From JAGXQV01 sp964527565 (GTDB taxonomy: Bacteria > Pseudomonadota > Gammaproteobacteria > Burkholderiales > Sulfuricellaceae): DNA of 64,000 nucleotides. The DNA is taken from assembly GCA_964527565.1 (NCBI GenBank), contig CAZGOY010000005.1:1-64000 (forward strand), read 5' to 3'. Below the pieces are notes generated by a model that saw nothing but the letters and a program-made list of their open reading frames with translations, did no database searches and was not told the DNA's origin. The stretch's first letter is position 1. Every line of letters starts with the position of its first letter. Position numbers and translations under genes: made by a program. Positions 27,555-40,468 of the stretch are shown piece by piece.

Positions 27555-28955
27555 TTATCGTACGCCCAGATAGCCGAGTATCCCTTTCGCTGCCAGGCGC
27601 CCTTCGTTGACGGCAGTGACCACCAAGTCGGAGCCGCGCACCATGTCGCCACCGGCAAATACTTTTGGATTGGCGGTCTGGAATGTGGCGCTGTTAGTGC
27701 TCACTCTGCCGGAAGTGTCCGTAGCGATGCCGAAATCGGCGAACCATGGCGCCGGGCTCGGACGGAAGCCGAAGGCGACGATGACGTGGTCGCAGGGGAT
27801 GATTTCCTCGCTGCCGGGAATTACTTCCGGGGTGCGGCGGCCACGCGCATCGGGGAGCCCAAGCTGGGTAGTCACCAGCTTGACGCCCTCGACGCGGCCA
27901 GAGCCGACCACTTCCACCGGCTGGCGGTTCCACAGGAACTGCACGCCTTCTTCCCTGGCGTTGTTCACTTCGCGCTTGGAGCCCGGCATGTTGGCCTCGT
28001 CGCGGCGGTAGGCGCAGGTCACCGAAGCCGCGCCCTGGCGGATCGAGGTGCGGTTGCAGTCCATGGCGGTATCGCCGCCGCCCAGCACCACCACGCGCTT
28101 GCCCTGCATCGAGACGAATTCGCCCGGCAGCTCAAGGCAATGGCGCACGTTGGAAATCAGGAAGGGCAGAGCTTCCAGCACGCCCGGCAGGTCTTCGCCG
28201 GGGAAGCCGCCCTTCATGTAGGTGTAGGTGCCCATGCCGAGGAATACGGCGTCGTATTGGTCGAGCAGCTGCTGGAAAGTCACGTCGGCGCCGACGTTCA
28301 CGCCGAGGCGGAATTCCACGCCCATGCCTTCCATGATCGCACGGCGGCGCTTGACGATTTCCTTTTCCAGCTTGAATTCGGGAATCCCAAAGGTTAATAG
28401 CCCGCCGATTTCCTCGTTGCGCTCAAAGACCACCGGGGCCACGCCGTGGCGCGCCAGCACGTCGGCGCAGGCGAGTCCCGCCGGCCCGGCGCCGATCACG
28501 GCGACCTTCTTGCCGGTCTTGACCACCTTGCTCATGTCGGGACGCCAGCCGGCCTTGAAGGCTTCGTCGGAAATGTATTTCTCGACCTGGCCGATGGTGA
28601 CTGCGCCGAAACCGCCGGAACCCAAAGTACACGAACCTTCGCAAAGCCTGTCCTGCGGGCACACGCGGCCGCAGATTTCCGGCAGCGAGTTGGTAGCGTG
28701 CGACAGTTCCGCCGCCTCGAACAGGTTGCCTTCCTGCACCAGCTTGAGCCAGTTGGGAATGTAGTTGTGCACCGGGCACTTCCACTCGCAATACGGGTTG
28801 CCGCAAGCCAGACAGCGTCCGGCCTGCTCTTTCGCCTGATCTTCGCCGAACGCTGCGTAGATTTCGCGGAACTCCTGAATGCGGGCGTCCGCGCCCTTCT
28901 TGTCGCCGTCGCGGCGGGCGATGTTCAAAAATTGAAAAACGTCTTGTTTGGCCAT
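27555..28955 (-). CDS. gltD: Glutamate synthase (NADPH) small subunit
   Basis: GltD passes electrons from NADPH through FAD and Fe-S clusters to GltB for glutamate formation. The 466-residue protein has the N-terminal Fe-S cysteines (CLACGNPYCEWKCPVHN and CGRVCPQDRLCEGSC), an FAD-binding VAVIGAGPAGLACADVLA and an NADPH-binding VVVLGGGDTAMDCNRTS. The start at 28955 is MAKQDVFQF; the preceding reading frame belongs to the gltB tail in another frame. It follows gltB by 5 bases. Two toxin-antitoxin-like pairs follow it directly. Confidence 0.97.
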   Translation of the reverse strand: MAKQDVFQFLNIARRDGDKKGADARIQEFREIYAAFGEDQAKEQAGRCLACGNPYCEWKCPVHNYIPNWLKLVQEGNLFEAAELSHATNSLPEICGRVCPQDRLCEGSCTLGSGGFGAVTIGQVEKYISDEAFKAGWRPDMSKVVKTGKKVAVIGAGPAGLACADVLARHGVAPVVFERNEEIGGLLTFGIPEFKLEKEIVKRRRAIMEGMGVEFRLGVNVGADVTFQQLLDQYDAVFLGMGTYTYMKGGFPGEDLPGVLEALPFLISNVRHCLELPGEFVSMQGKRVVVLGGGDTAMDCNRTSIRQGAASVTCAYRRDEANMPGSKREVNNAREEGVQFLWNRQPVEVVGSGRVEGVKLVTTQLGLPDARGRRTPEVIPGSEEIIPCDHVIVAFGFRPSPAPWFADFGIATDTSGRVSTNSATFQTANPKVFAGGDMVRGSDLVVTAVNEGRLAAKGILGYLGVR

Positions 28956-28960
28956 GATTA

Positions 28961-33415
<4,455 letters not shown>

Positions 33416-33525
33416 TGCCAGACCTGAAAAATTCGGGGAAAAGTGCGGAATTCTACCGAGAACCGCCCCATGCGGCAATGGGCGCGCATGGCAGGGAGCC
33501 GGTTTTTCCGCTAGAATGCTGCGCC

Positions 33526-34065
33526 ATGTCGAACAAGGCGAGCAACATTTTTCTGGTGGGGTTGATGGGGGCGGGTAAAACCACCATCGGCAGGCTGCTG
33601 GCGAAGCGCCTGCATCTGCACTTCTTCGATTCCGACCACGAGATAGAAAAACGTACCGGCGTCAATATTCCGCTGATTTTCGAACTGGAAGGCGAAGCCG
33701 GCTTCCGTGCCCGCGAAACCGCCATAATCGCCGAGTTGGCCGCGCTATCCGACATCGTGTTGGCCACCGGCGGCGGCGCCGTGCTCAACCCGCAAAACCG
33801 CGAAACCCTGCGCGCCAACGGCACCGTGGTTTATCTGCACGCCAAGGTGCGCGACCTGTGGCAGCGTACCCGCCACGACCGCAACCGCCCCTTGCTGCAA
33901 ACCGCCGACCCGCAGGCCCGGCTTGCGGAACTGTATGCGTTGCGCGACCCGCTTTACCGCGAAATCGCCGACATCGTCATCGACACCGGGGAACAGAGCG
34001 CCCACGCGCTCACGCATTGCCTGGAAGAAAAAATCAAAGGCCTGTCATGCAAACACTCGACGTAG
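33526..34065 (+). CDS. aroK: Shikimate kinase
   Basis: AroK phosphorylates shikimate at the 3-position. The 179-residue protein has Walker A FLVGLMGAGKTTIGRLLA, the shikimate-binding FFDSDHEIEKRTG, ATGGGAVLNPQNR and the lid DRNRPLL. The ATG at 33526 begins the conserved MSNKASNIFL. It overlaps aroB by 19 bases, so the two are translationally coupled. TAGAAT at about 33512 is a possible -10 in the divergent gltB/aroK gap. Confidence 0.96.
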   Translation: MSNKASNIFLVGLMGAGKTTIGRLLAKRLHLHFFDSDHEIEKRTGVNIPLIFELEGEAGFRARETAIIAELAALSDIVLATGGGAVLNPQNRETLRANGTVVYLHAKVRDLWQRTRHDRNRPLLQTADPQARLAELYALRDPLYREIADIVIDTGEQSAHALTHCLEEKIKGLSCKHST

Positions 34066-35123
34066 CGCTGGGCGAACGCGCCTATCCCATTCATATCGGC
34101 GAATGCCTGCTCGGACGTGCCGACCTGATCCTGCCGCATCTGGCGCAAAAGCAGGCTGCCATCGTCACCAACACCACCGTTGCCCCGCTGTATCTCGACA
34201 GCCTGCGTCAGGCGCTGGAAGCCGAAGGGGTGAAGGTTGTCCCGATCGTCCTGCCGGACGGGGAGGCCTATAAGAACGGCGAAACGCTCAACCAAATTTA
34301 CCATGCCTTGCTGACCCATCGCTGCGAGCGCAAAACCACCCTGATCGCCCTGGGGGGCGGCGTGATCGGCGACCTGACCGGCTATGCCGCCGCCACTTAT
34401 CTGCGCGGCGTACCGTTCATCCAGGTGCCCACCACCCTGCTGGCGCAGGTGGATTCGTCGGTCGGCGGCAAGACCGGCATCAACCACCCGCTCGGCAAGA
34501 ACATGATCGGCGCCTTCTACCAGCCGCGCCTGGTGCTGGCCGATACCAGCACGCTGAGTACCCTGCCGGACCGCGAGCTTTCCGCCGGCCTGGCGGAAGT
34601 CATCAAATATGGGCTGATCGGTGATCTGCCGTTTTTTGAATGGCTGGAAAAACATATCGAAGCCTTGCGCGCGCGTGACCCTGCCGCCCTGGCTTACGCC
34701 ATCCACCGTTCGTGTGCTGAAAAAGCCCGCGTGGTGGCCGCCGATGAGCGGGAAGGCGGCATCCGTGCCCTGCTCAATCTGGGCCACACATTCGGCCACG
34801 CCATCGAATCCGGCATGGGCTACGGCGTGTGGCTGCATGGCGAGGCGGTGGCGGCCGGCACGGTGCTGGCGGCAGAGCTGTCGCGGCGCCTGGGCTGGCT
34901 GAATGAAGCTGACGTAGCGCGCATCCGTGCCTTGTTCGAACGTGCCGGCTTGCCGGTGGCCGCGCCTGCCCTGGGGGTGGAAAAATACCTCGATCTGATG
35001 GGCCTGGACAAGAAAGTCGAGGACGGCAAGATGCGTTTCGTTCTGCTGCGCGCCATCGGCGATGGCGTGGTGAGCGGCGAGGTGCCGTCGGCCATGCTGC
35101 GTGAAACCCTGCATGTCGGCTGA
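34047..35123 (+). CDS. aroB: 3-Dehydroquinate synthase
   Basis: AroB converts DAHP to 3-dehydroquinate with NAD and a divalent metal, the second step of the shikimate pathway. The 358-residue protein has LIALGGGVIGDLTGYAAATY (NAD), TLLAQVDSSVGGKTGINHP (substrate and metal), and the metal ligands in LGHTFGHAIES and WLHGEAVA. It starts inside the aroK end and overlaps the dgt start by 11 bases. Confidence 0.97.
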   Translation: MQTLDVALGERAYPIHIGECLLGRADLILPHLAQKQAAIVTNTTVAPLYLDSLRQALEAEGVKVVPIVLPDGEAYKNGETLNQIYHALLTHRCERKTTLIALGGGVIGDLTGYAAATYLRGVPFIQVPTTLLAQVDSSVGGKTGINHPLGKNMIGAFYQPRLVLADTSTLSTLPDRELSAGLAEVIKYGLIGDLPFFEWLEKHIEALRARDPAALAYAIHRSCAEKARVVAADEREGGIRALLNLGHTFGHAIESGMGYGVWLHGEAVAAGTVLAAELSRRLGWLNEADVARIRALFERAGLPVAAPALGVEKYLDLMGLDKKVEDGKMRFVLLRAIGDGVVSGEVPSAMLRETLHVG

Positions 35124-36291
35124 AGCGGACGCGGCGGCCGCACTGGCGCCCTACGCGCTGTCCTCGCACAACACGCGCGGACGCCGTCATGCCGAACCGC
35201 CCCCGGCGGGGCGCAGCGAATTCCAGCGCGACCGCGACCGCATCATCCATTCCACCGCTTTTCGCCGCCTGGAATACAAGACCCAGGTATTCGTCAACCA
35301 CGAAGGCGACCTGTTCCGCACGCGCCTCACGCATAGTATCGAGGTCGCGCAAATCGGGCGCACCATCGCCGGCAACCTCAAGCTCAACCCGGATCTGGTG
35401 GAAGCCATCGCCCTGGCCCATGACCTCGGCCATACCCCGTTCGGGCATGCCGGGCAGGATGAGCTCAACGCCTGCATGAAGGATCACGGCGGCTTCGAAC
35501 ACAACCTCCAATCCCTGCGCGTCGTGGACTTGCTGGAAGAGCGCTATGCCGAATTCGACGGCCTGAACCTGACCTGGGAAACGCGCGAAGGGATACTCAA
35601 GCATTGCTCGCAGCACCACGCCGCGCAGATGGGCGACCTGGGAGAGCGTTTCCTCAAGGGGGGCAGCGCTTCACTGGAAGCGCAGGTCATCAATCTGGCG
35701 GACGCCATCGCCTATAACAATCACGATGTTGACGACGGTCTGCGTTCCGGCCTCATCACCCTGGAACAACTGGCCGAAGTCGCCGTCTTTGCGCGCCATC
35801 TCGATAGGGTGCGCCAGTTATATCCCGCCCTGGCGGGGCGGCGCCTAGTGCATGAAACCGTGCGCCGCATGATCAACACCCTGGTCACGGACCTGATCGA
35901 ACAAAGCAGCGCCAACATTGAAGCCGCCGCCCCCCGCTGTATCGCGGATGTACGCGGCGCTGCCCCCCTGATTGCATTCAGTACGGATGTGCAGGCCGAA
36001 CAGCAGGAGCTGAAAGCCTTCCTGTTCCGCCATCTTTACCGCCATTACCAGGTCATGCGCATGACCGGCAAAGCGCGGCGCGTGGTGCGCGAACTGTTCG
36101 CCGCCTTCATGGAGGATATTCGCCTGCTGCCGCCCCGGCACCAGGAAAGGGCGCGCCAGGAAAAAGGGGGGGAAAGCCAGCCGCGCGTCATTGCCGACTA
36201 TATCGCCGGCATGACCGACCGCTACGCCATCCGCGAATACCGCCGCCTGTTCGATATGGAAGAGGCAACCAATCAGGCTGTTACGGGATAA
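35113..36291 (+). CDS. dgt: Deoxyguanosinetriphosphate triphosphohydrolase-like protein
   Basis: Dgt-type enzymes hydrolyse dNTPs to the nucleoside and triphosphate. The 392-residue protein has the HD-domain metal ligands in RLTHSIEVAQIGRTIA and AHDLGHTPFGHAGQDEL, and the later AIAYNNHDVDDGLR. It is the shorter type 2 form usual in betaproteobacteria (annotated as dGTPase-like). The ATG at 35113 lies inside the aroB end, so the aroK-aroB-dgt set is one operon. A short TACTGGC-CTTGC-GCCAGTA hairpin without a T-run follows at about 36342-36360. Confidence 0.92.
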   Translation: MSAEADAAAALAPYALSSHNTRGRRHAEPPPAGRSEFQRDRDRIIHSTAFRRLEYKTQVFVNHEGDLFRTRLTHSIEVAQIGRTIAGNLKLNPDLVEAIALAHDLGHTPFGHAGQDELNACMKDHGGFEHNLQSLRVVDLLEERYAEFDGLNLTWETREGILKHCSQHHAAQMGDLGERFLKGGSASLEAQVINLADAIAYNNHDVDDGLRSGLITLEQLAEVAVFARHLDRVRQLYPALAGRRLVHETVRRMINTLVTDLIEQSSANIEAAAPRCIADVRGAAPLIAFSTDVQAEQQELKAFLFRHLYRHYQVMRMTGKARRVVRELFAAFMEDIRLLPPRHQERARQEKGGESQPRVIADYIAGMTDRYAIREYRRLFDMEEATNQAVTG

Positions 36292-36398
36292 ACCGGTTTT
36301 TCCCGCAAGCGCTGTGGTGACCCGGACGGGCGCCGCGCCGCGTTACTGGCCTTGCGCCAGTATAAATGGCCAGGATCGATTCAAGACGGCCATCATTT

Positions 36399-36701
36399 CT
36401 ATCGGTGTACTGACAGCTTCAAGCCGGCAGCGCCAACCACCGCCAGCAGCGTCTTTATGGTCGGGTTTCCCTTCGTGGATAAAGCCCTGTGCAGGCTTTC
36501 TCTCGGAATTCCCGCACGTTTTGCCACGGCGGTCATACCTTGCGCTTCCGCAATATGACGCAGCGCGGCCAACAGTGCTTCACGGCCTCCGGGTTGGTTG
36601 ACTTCATCAAGTGCGGCAGAAAGATATTCATCGGCAAAGGCCGGGTCTTCGTGCAGCAGTTCCACCACTGCAACATCATGGGGGCGGGATGCTTTGCTCA
36701 T
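36399..36701 (-). CDS. HigA-like antitoxin (XRE-type helix-turn-helix)
   Basis: This is a 100-residue protein of the addiction-module antidote family. The conserved LSAALDEVNQPGGREALLAALRHIAEAQGM leads into a helix-turn-helix (MTAVAKRAGIPRESLHRAL, then NPTIKTLLAVVGAAGLKL). It overlaps the toxin gene by 4 bases and is second in the operon, the HigBA arrangement. It probably binds the promoter at 37032-37059. Confidence 0.9.
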   Translation of the reverse strand: MSKASRPHDVAVVELLHEDPAFADEYLSAALDEVNQPGGREALLAALRHIAEAQGMTAVAKRAGIPRESLHRALSTKGNPTIKTLLAVVGAAGLKLSVHR

Positions 36702-37024
36702 GTCTCGTTTCTCCTCTTCCAGTTTTTCCAGTATTCCAATGCCGTACCAATCTCAGCCTGTTGCTTTCGCTTGTCCCCTCCCACCAGAAGCAAGAGCAGC
36801 TTTTCCCCTGCCCTGGAGTAATACACGCGATAGCCCGCCCCGTGGTCAATACGCAATTCCCACACCCCCTCGGCAATCGGCTTGCAATCCCCAAAGTTTC
36901 CGGCTGCCATCCGTTGCACACGCACCACGACACGCGCCCGCGCTTGTCTGTCCGCCAGATTTCCCAGCCATTCCTTGTATGGGTCGCGCCCGTCGTCTGT
37001 CAGGTAATCGGAAACTTTATACAT
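36698..37024 (-). CDS. RelE/HigB-family toxin
   Basis: This is a 108-residue RelE/HigB-like protein (DUF891/Gp49 type). WLGNLADRQARARVVVRVQRMAAGNFGD, GVWELRIDHGAGYRVYYSRAG and LLLLLVGGDKRKQQAEI are the usual core strands and helices. Members cleave mRNA on the ribosome. It is the first gene of a toxin-first pair. The ATG lies 7 bases after a TATAAT box and has no Shine-Dalgarno sequence, suggesting a leaderless message. It neighbours a tyrosine-recombinase remnant, in keeping with transfer. Confidence 0.9.
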   Translation of the reverse strand: MYKVSDYLTDDGRDPYKEWLGNLADRQARARVVVRVQRMAAGNFGDCKPIAEGVWELRIDHGAGYRVYYSRAGEKLLLLLVGGDKRKQQAEIGTALEYWKNWKRRNET

Positions 37025-37031
37025 GATGTGA

Positions 37032-37059
37032 ATTATACGTTACACCATAATAAGTTCAA
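37032..37059 (-). promoter_or_regulatory. Promoter of HigBA-like pair
   Basis: On the minus strand TTGAAC (37059-37054), a 16-base spacer and TATAAT (37037-37032) form a strong sigma-70 promoter. The start point falls within a base or two of the toxin ATG at 37024. The same -35, spacer length and -10 occur in the promoter at 12448-12475. Confidence 0.7.
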
Positions 37060-37065
37060 GCGGGG

Positions 37066-37269
37066 TTAATTCACCACGCGCAAACCCGCTTGCACGGGCT
37101 TCAAATTCGATTCCGCCTGTTCCAGTATCCAGGCTTCAATCTGGTCATGGATGGTGATGCTGTTCCACTGGAAGTCCACATCGGCCCAGCGCACCCCGGC
37201 CAGTTCTGCACGCCGTGCGCCAGTCAGCAGCAGGCATTGCAGATAGGCGGAAATGACCGGGTTGCCGAC
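37066..37269 (-). pseudogene. Tyrosine recombinase (phage-type integrase) remnant
   Basis: The minus strand encodes 67 residues ending at a TAA at 37066. They begin near VGNPVISAYLQCLLLTGARR and continue AELAGVRWADVDFQWNSITI. This matches the start of the catalytic domain of P4-type integrases, with the first catalytic Arg in TGARR. The rest of the catalytic domain (HxxR and Tyr) and the N-terminal half are missing. It lies directly upstream of the HigBA-like pair, and is evidence of an old integrated element that has mostly been lost. Confidence 0.7.
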
Positions 37270-37367
37270 CGAATGAAGATCTGTTTTGCCAGAGTTGCGG
37301 GAAGAAGCTCAAGCAAGCTGTCCGGCAAGACCGGACGATTGTGCCGTTGCGATTCCCGCTCTTGCCG

Positions 37368-38096
37368 CTACGCCGCGATGGTCTTGCCCTCCCCCCGCTC
37401 CTCGTGCGCCCGTCCTTCGCGGATGTGATAAATCCGTTTGAAGGTCGGGATGATGCTGTCGTCGTGGGTCACCACGATGATGGCGGTGCGGAATTGTTGC
37501 GCCAACTGGTTGAGCAGCTTCACCACCGCCAGCGAGCGCGCGCTGTCGAGCGGCGCGGTGGGCTCGTCGGCGAGGATCACCGGCGGGTTGTTGGCCAGCG
37601 CGCGGGCGATGGAGACCCGTTGGGCCTCGCCGCCGGAGAGTTGCGAAACGCTGGCGTTGGCGCGGTGCGTCATGTCCAGCGCGGCCAGCAGTTCGTGCGC
37701 GCGGCTGCGCGCTTCATTGTTGGGACGGCCCGCCAGCATGGGCAGCAGCGCGATGTTGTCGGTGACGTCGAGAAACGGGATCAGATAGGGCGCCTGGAAC
37801 ATGAAGCCGATGCTGTCGCGGCGCAATTCGCGCAGGTCGCGGATTTTCCATTCGCCATCGAAGGTCACGCTGCCGCCCAGGCTGATGCGCCCGGCCGTCG
37901 GGTCGATCACTGCGCCCAGGCATTGCAGCAGGGTGGTTTTGCCCGAGCCGCTGGGGCCGAGCAGGCCGACCACTTCGCCCGGCCACACTTCCATATCCAC
38001 GCCCTTGAGCGCCTCCACGGCGGCGGCCCCGCTGCCGTAACGCTTCACCAGCCCTTCCAGCTTGATGGCTGGGGCATTGTCCAGTTGTTTCATCAA
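37368..38096 (-). CDS. ABC transporter ATP-binding protein (LolD/MacB type)
   Basis: This is a 242-residue ATPase with Walker A LLGPSGSGKTTLLQCLG, the signature LSGGEAQRVSIARALA, Walker B VILADEPTAPLD and the H-loop VTHDD. It is closest in type to the LolD/MacB/DevA class that drives FtsX-like permeases without moving substrate across the bilayer itself. It is last in the operon tetR-adaptor-permease-ATPase and overlaps the permease by 4 bases. Confidence 0.93.
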   Translation of the reverse strand: MMKQLDNAPAIKLEGLVKRYGSGAAAVEALKGVDMEVWPGEVVGLLGPSGSGKTTLLQCLGAVIDPTAGRISLGGSVTFDGEWKIRDLRELRRDSIGFMFQAPYLIPFLDVTDNIALLPMLAGRPNNEARSRAHELLAALDMTHRANASVSQLSGGEAQRVSIARALANNPPVILADEPTAPLDSARSLAVVKLLNQLAQQFRTAIIVVTHDDSIIPTFKRIYHIREGRAHEERGEGKTIAA

Positions 38097-39289
38097 CCGC
38101 CTCCTATCGCCGAAGCGGGCGAGATACGCATCGCCGCGCGGATGCCCAGCAGGCTGGCCAGCGTGCAGATCGCCAGGGTGATGGCGAAGGCGCGCAGGGC
38201 ATCGTCCGGCAGCAGCAGGACGTATTTGGGAAAAGCCGGCGCCCAGGCGGTGGCGGCCAGCTTGCCGACCACGAAACCGATGATGCCCAGCCCCAGCGCC
38301 TGTTGCAGGATCATGCCGCCGATGACGCGGTTCTTGGTGCCGATCAGCTTGAGCACGGCGATTTCCTTGATCTTGCCCATGGTCATGGTATAGATGATGA
38401 GCGCCACGATGGCCGCGCTGACCACCGCCAGAATCACCAGAAAAAGGCCGATTTGCTTGGCTGAGGTGGCGATCAGCTTGGCCACCATGATTTCTTCCAT
38501 ATCGGCGCGGGTGTAGGCGGTGAGGCGCTTCCAGCGCTGGATGTTATCCGCCACGGCGCGCGCGTCGGCACCTTCCGTCACGCGCACCAGCACGGCATTG
38601 ACGTTGCGGTTGGCGCTGCGGTCGGCCTGCACGGATTCCAGCAGACCCGGCACGCCGGGACGGTTGAGCTGCGGGTTGGCGGCTAGGCGGGCGCGGTCGT
38701 TGACCACGGCGGCGTTGTCCTTGAGGAATTGCGCTTCCTGGGCGTCTTTGAGCGGGATGAACACCATCGGGTCGCCGCCGGAAGACACCATGCGCCTTGT
38801 TAGGCCCACCACGGTGTAATCGTGGCGGCGGATGCGGATGCGCTCGCCGAGCTGGAAGCCGCTTTTCACGTCCGCCACCGCCTCGTAGTGGGAGCGGCTG
38901 ACGGGGCGCCCGGCTGCCAGAAAGCGCGGCTCGCCCAGCTTGCCCGGCGTAAAGCCGGCCACCATCACGCGGATATCGTGGTTGCCGCGCCGCGCCTGCA
39001 TGGTCAGGTAGGTGACGTTGCCGGTTTCGGCGACGCCCGGCATCCCGGCGATACCGCGCCAGGCGTCGTCGTGCAGGGTAGAAGGTTCGGCGTAAGGCCC
39101 CAGCGTATGTTGTTGTACCACCCAGATGTCGGCACCGCTGGCGTCGACCAGGGCGCGCGCGTCGTCCACCATGCCGCGATACACCCCGGCCATGGTCAGG
39201 GTCACGCCAATCAACAGCCCCAGCCCCAGCCCGGTCAGCAGATAGCGCCCCATTCCGTGGGAAATGTCGCGGTAGGCGAGGTTGATCAT
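38093..39289 (-). CDS. FtsX/MacB-like (DevC-type) ABC permease
   Basis: This is a 398-residue inner-membrane protein. One helix lies near the N-terminus (YLLTGLGLGLLIGVTLTMAG), followed by a periplasmic MacB_PCD domain of about 240 residues, and three helices near the C-terminus (IGLFLVILAVVSAAIVALIIYTM, ALGLGIIGFVVGKLA, AFAITLAICTLASLLGI). This is the MacB/DevC topology. With the adaptor and ATPase it forms a tripartite export pump whose substrate is unknown. It overlaps both neighbours by 4 bases. Confidence 0.92.
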   Translation of the reverse strand: MINLAYRDISHGMGRYLLTGLGLGLLIGVTLTMAGVYRGMVDDARALVDASGADIWVVQQHTLGPYAEPSTLHDDAWRGIAGMPGVAETGNVTYLTMQARRGNHDIRVMVAGFTPGKLGEPRFLAAGRPVSRSHYEAVADVKSGFQLGERIRIRRHDYTVVGLTRRMVSSGGDPMVFIPLKDAQEAQFLKDNAAVVNDRARLAANPQLNRPGVPGLLESVQADRSANRNVNAVLVRVTEGADARAVADNIQRWKRLTAYTRADMEEIMVAKLIATSAKQIGLFLVILAVVSAAIVALIIYTMTMGKIKEIAVLKLIGTKNRVIGGMILQQALGLGIIGFVVGKLAATAWAPAFPKYVLLLPDDALRAFAITLAICTLASLLGIRAAMRISPASAIGGG

Positions 39290-40449
39290 TTGACGGCGAC
39301 CTTCACCTTCATGCCTTCGCGCAGCTCTACCGGGCTGTGAACGATCACTTCGTCGCCATCGGCCAGCCCTGAACGCACTTCAACCTGGCCGTCCAGGGTG
39401 CGCGCCCCGGTTTCGAGGGGATGAAAGCGCGCGCGGCCATCCGTGCGCCGCCACACGCCGGTTTTGCCGCCCACCTGTTTTACTGCGGCGGCGGGCAGCG
39501 CCAGCACCTTGTCCAAGCGCGGTAGCCAAATGGTGACTTCCGCCAGCTCGCCGAGCGCGAGACCGTCCGGCAGGCGGTCGAAGTTCACGCTCAACAGGCG
39601 CTCTTCGGTCACGCTGTCGCCCTGTGCTTCAATGCGCGCCACGCTTCCCGGCAGCTTTTCGTGCTGGCGTGAGCGCAGCACGATTTCAGCAGGCTGGCCG
39701 GTCGCGATGACGCCCGCCTGCGCCTGGTCGATGCGTGTCTTGAGCCACAGGCTGGCCGGATCGATCAAGCGCAACACCGCCTGTCCCGCCACCACGGTGG
39801 AACCCGGTTCGGCTTCGCGCGCCACCACCAGCCCGTCCACCGGGCTGAGCAGGCGAAAATGGGCGCGTTGCCGGGCCACCGCATCGCGTTCGGCAGCCGC
39901 GCGCGCGACATCCTGGCGCGCGCCCTGCAAGGCCGCTTGCGCGCCGGCCACGGCGGCCTGGGTCACGTCGGCTTCGTTGCGCCGCACCTCCACCGCTTCG
40001 CGGCTGACAAACCCCTTTTCCGCCAGTCCGAGATGGCGCGCGATATTGGCTGCCGCCAGCCGTTGGCGGCTTTGCGCCTCGCGCACCTGCGCCTCGGCGG
40101 CCAGCACTGCCTGGCGGGTGCGCTGTTCGGCCCTGGCCGCGACATCCATGCGCGCATCGAGATCGACCGGATCGATTTCACCCAGCAGCTGACCGGCCTG
40201 GACACTGTCGCCTTGGTCAACCATTACCCGGCGCACCCGCCCGGCCTGCGTGGGGCCAATGGCGTAGGCGCGACGCGCTTCCAGCGTGGCGATGCCGAAC
40301 ACCGAAGGTGCCAGCGTCGCGCGCGCCGCCGTGGCTACGCGCACTGCCTGCGGTGCCAGCGGGCCATGCTGCGTGACAAACCAGGCAAAGCCCAGCAAGG
40401 CAGCCACGATGCCCGCCGGAATGAGGTAACGCTTGAGGGTGTTGCGCAT
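39286..40449 (-). CDS. HlyD/MacA-type periplasmic adaptor
   Basis: This is a 387-residue adaptor (membrane fusion protein). An N-terminal membrane anchor (YLIPAGIVAALLGFAWFVT) is followed by a biotinyl-lipoyl-like domain (AGRVRRVMVDQGDSVQAGQLLGEID), an alpha-hairpin of about residues 95-190 rich in Ala, Gln and Arg, and a beta-barrel domain. It would bridge the FtsX-like permease to a TolC-type channel, which is not encoded here. It follows tetR by 19 bases and overlaps the permease by 4. Confidence 0.92.
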   Translation of the reverse strand: MRNTLKRYLIPAGIVAALLGFAWFVTQHGPLAPQAVRVATAARATLAPSVFGIATLEARRAYAIGPTQAGRVRRVMVDQGDSVQAGQLLGEIDPVDLDARMDVAARAEQRTRQAVLAAEAQVREAQSRQRLAAANIARHLGLAEKGFVSREAVEVRRNEADVTQAAVAGAQAALQGARQDVARAAAERDAVARQRAHFRLLSPVDGLVVAREAEPGSTVVAGQAVLRLIDPASLWLKTRIDQAQAGVIATGQPAEIVLRSRQHEKLPGSVARIEAQGDSVTEERLLSVNFDRLPDGLALGELAEVTIWLPRLDKVLALPAAAVKQVGGKTGVWRRTDGRARFHPLETGARTLDGQVEVRSGLADGDEVIVHSPVELREGMKVKVAVK

Positions 40450-40468
40450 GCTTGAATCTCCGGGAAAA

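Noticed and set aside
37025..37065. Attachment site for the lost integrase island
   Set aside because: No direct repeat or tRNA end is visible near the remnant, so no boundaries can be claimed.
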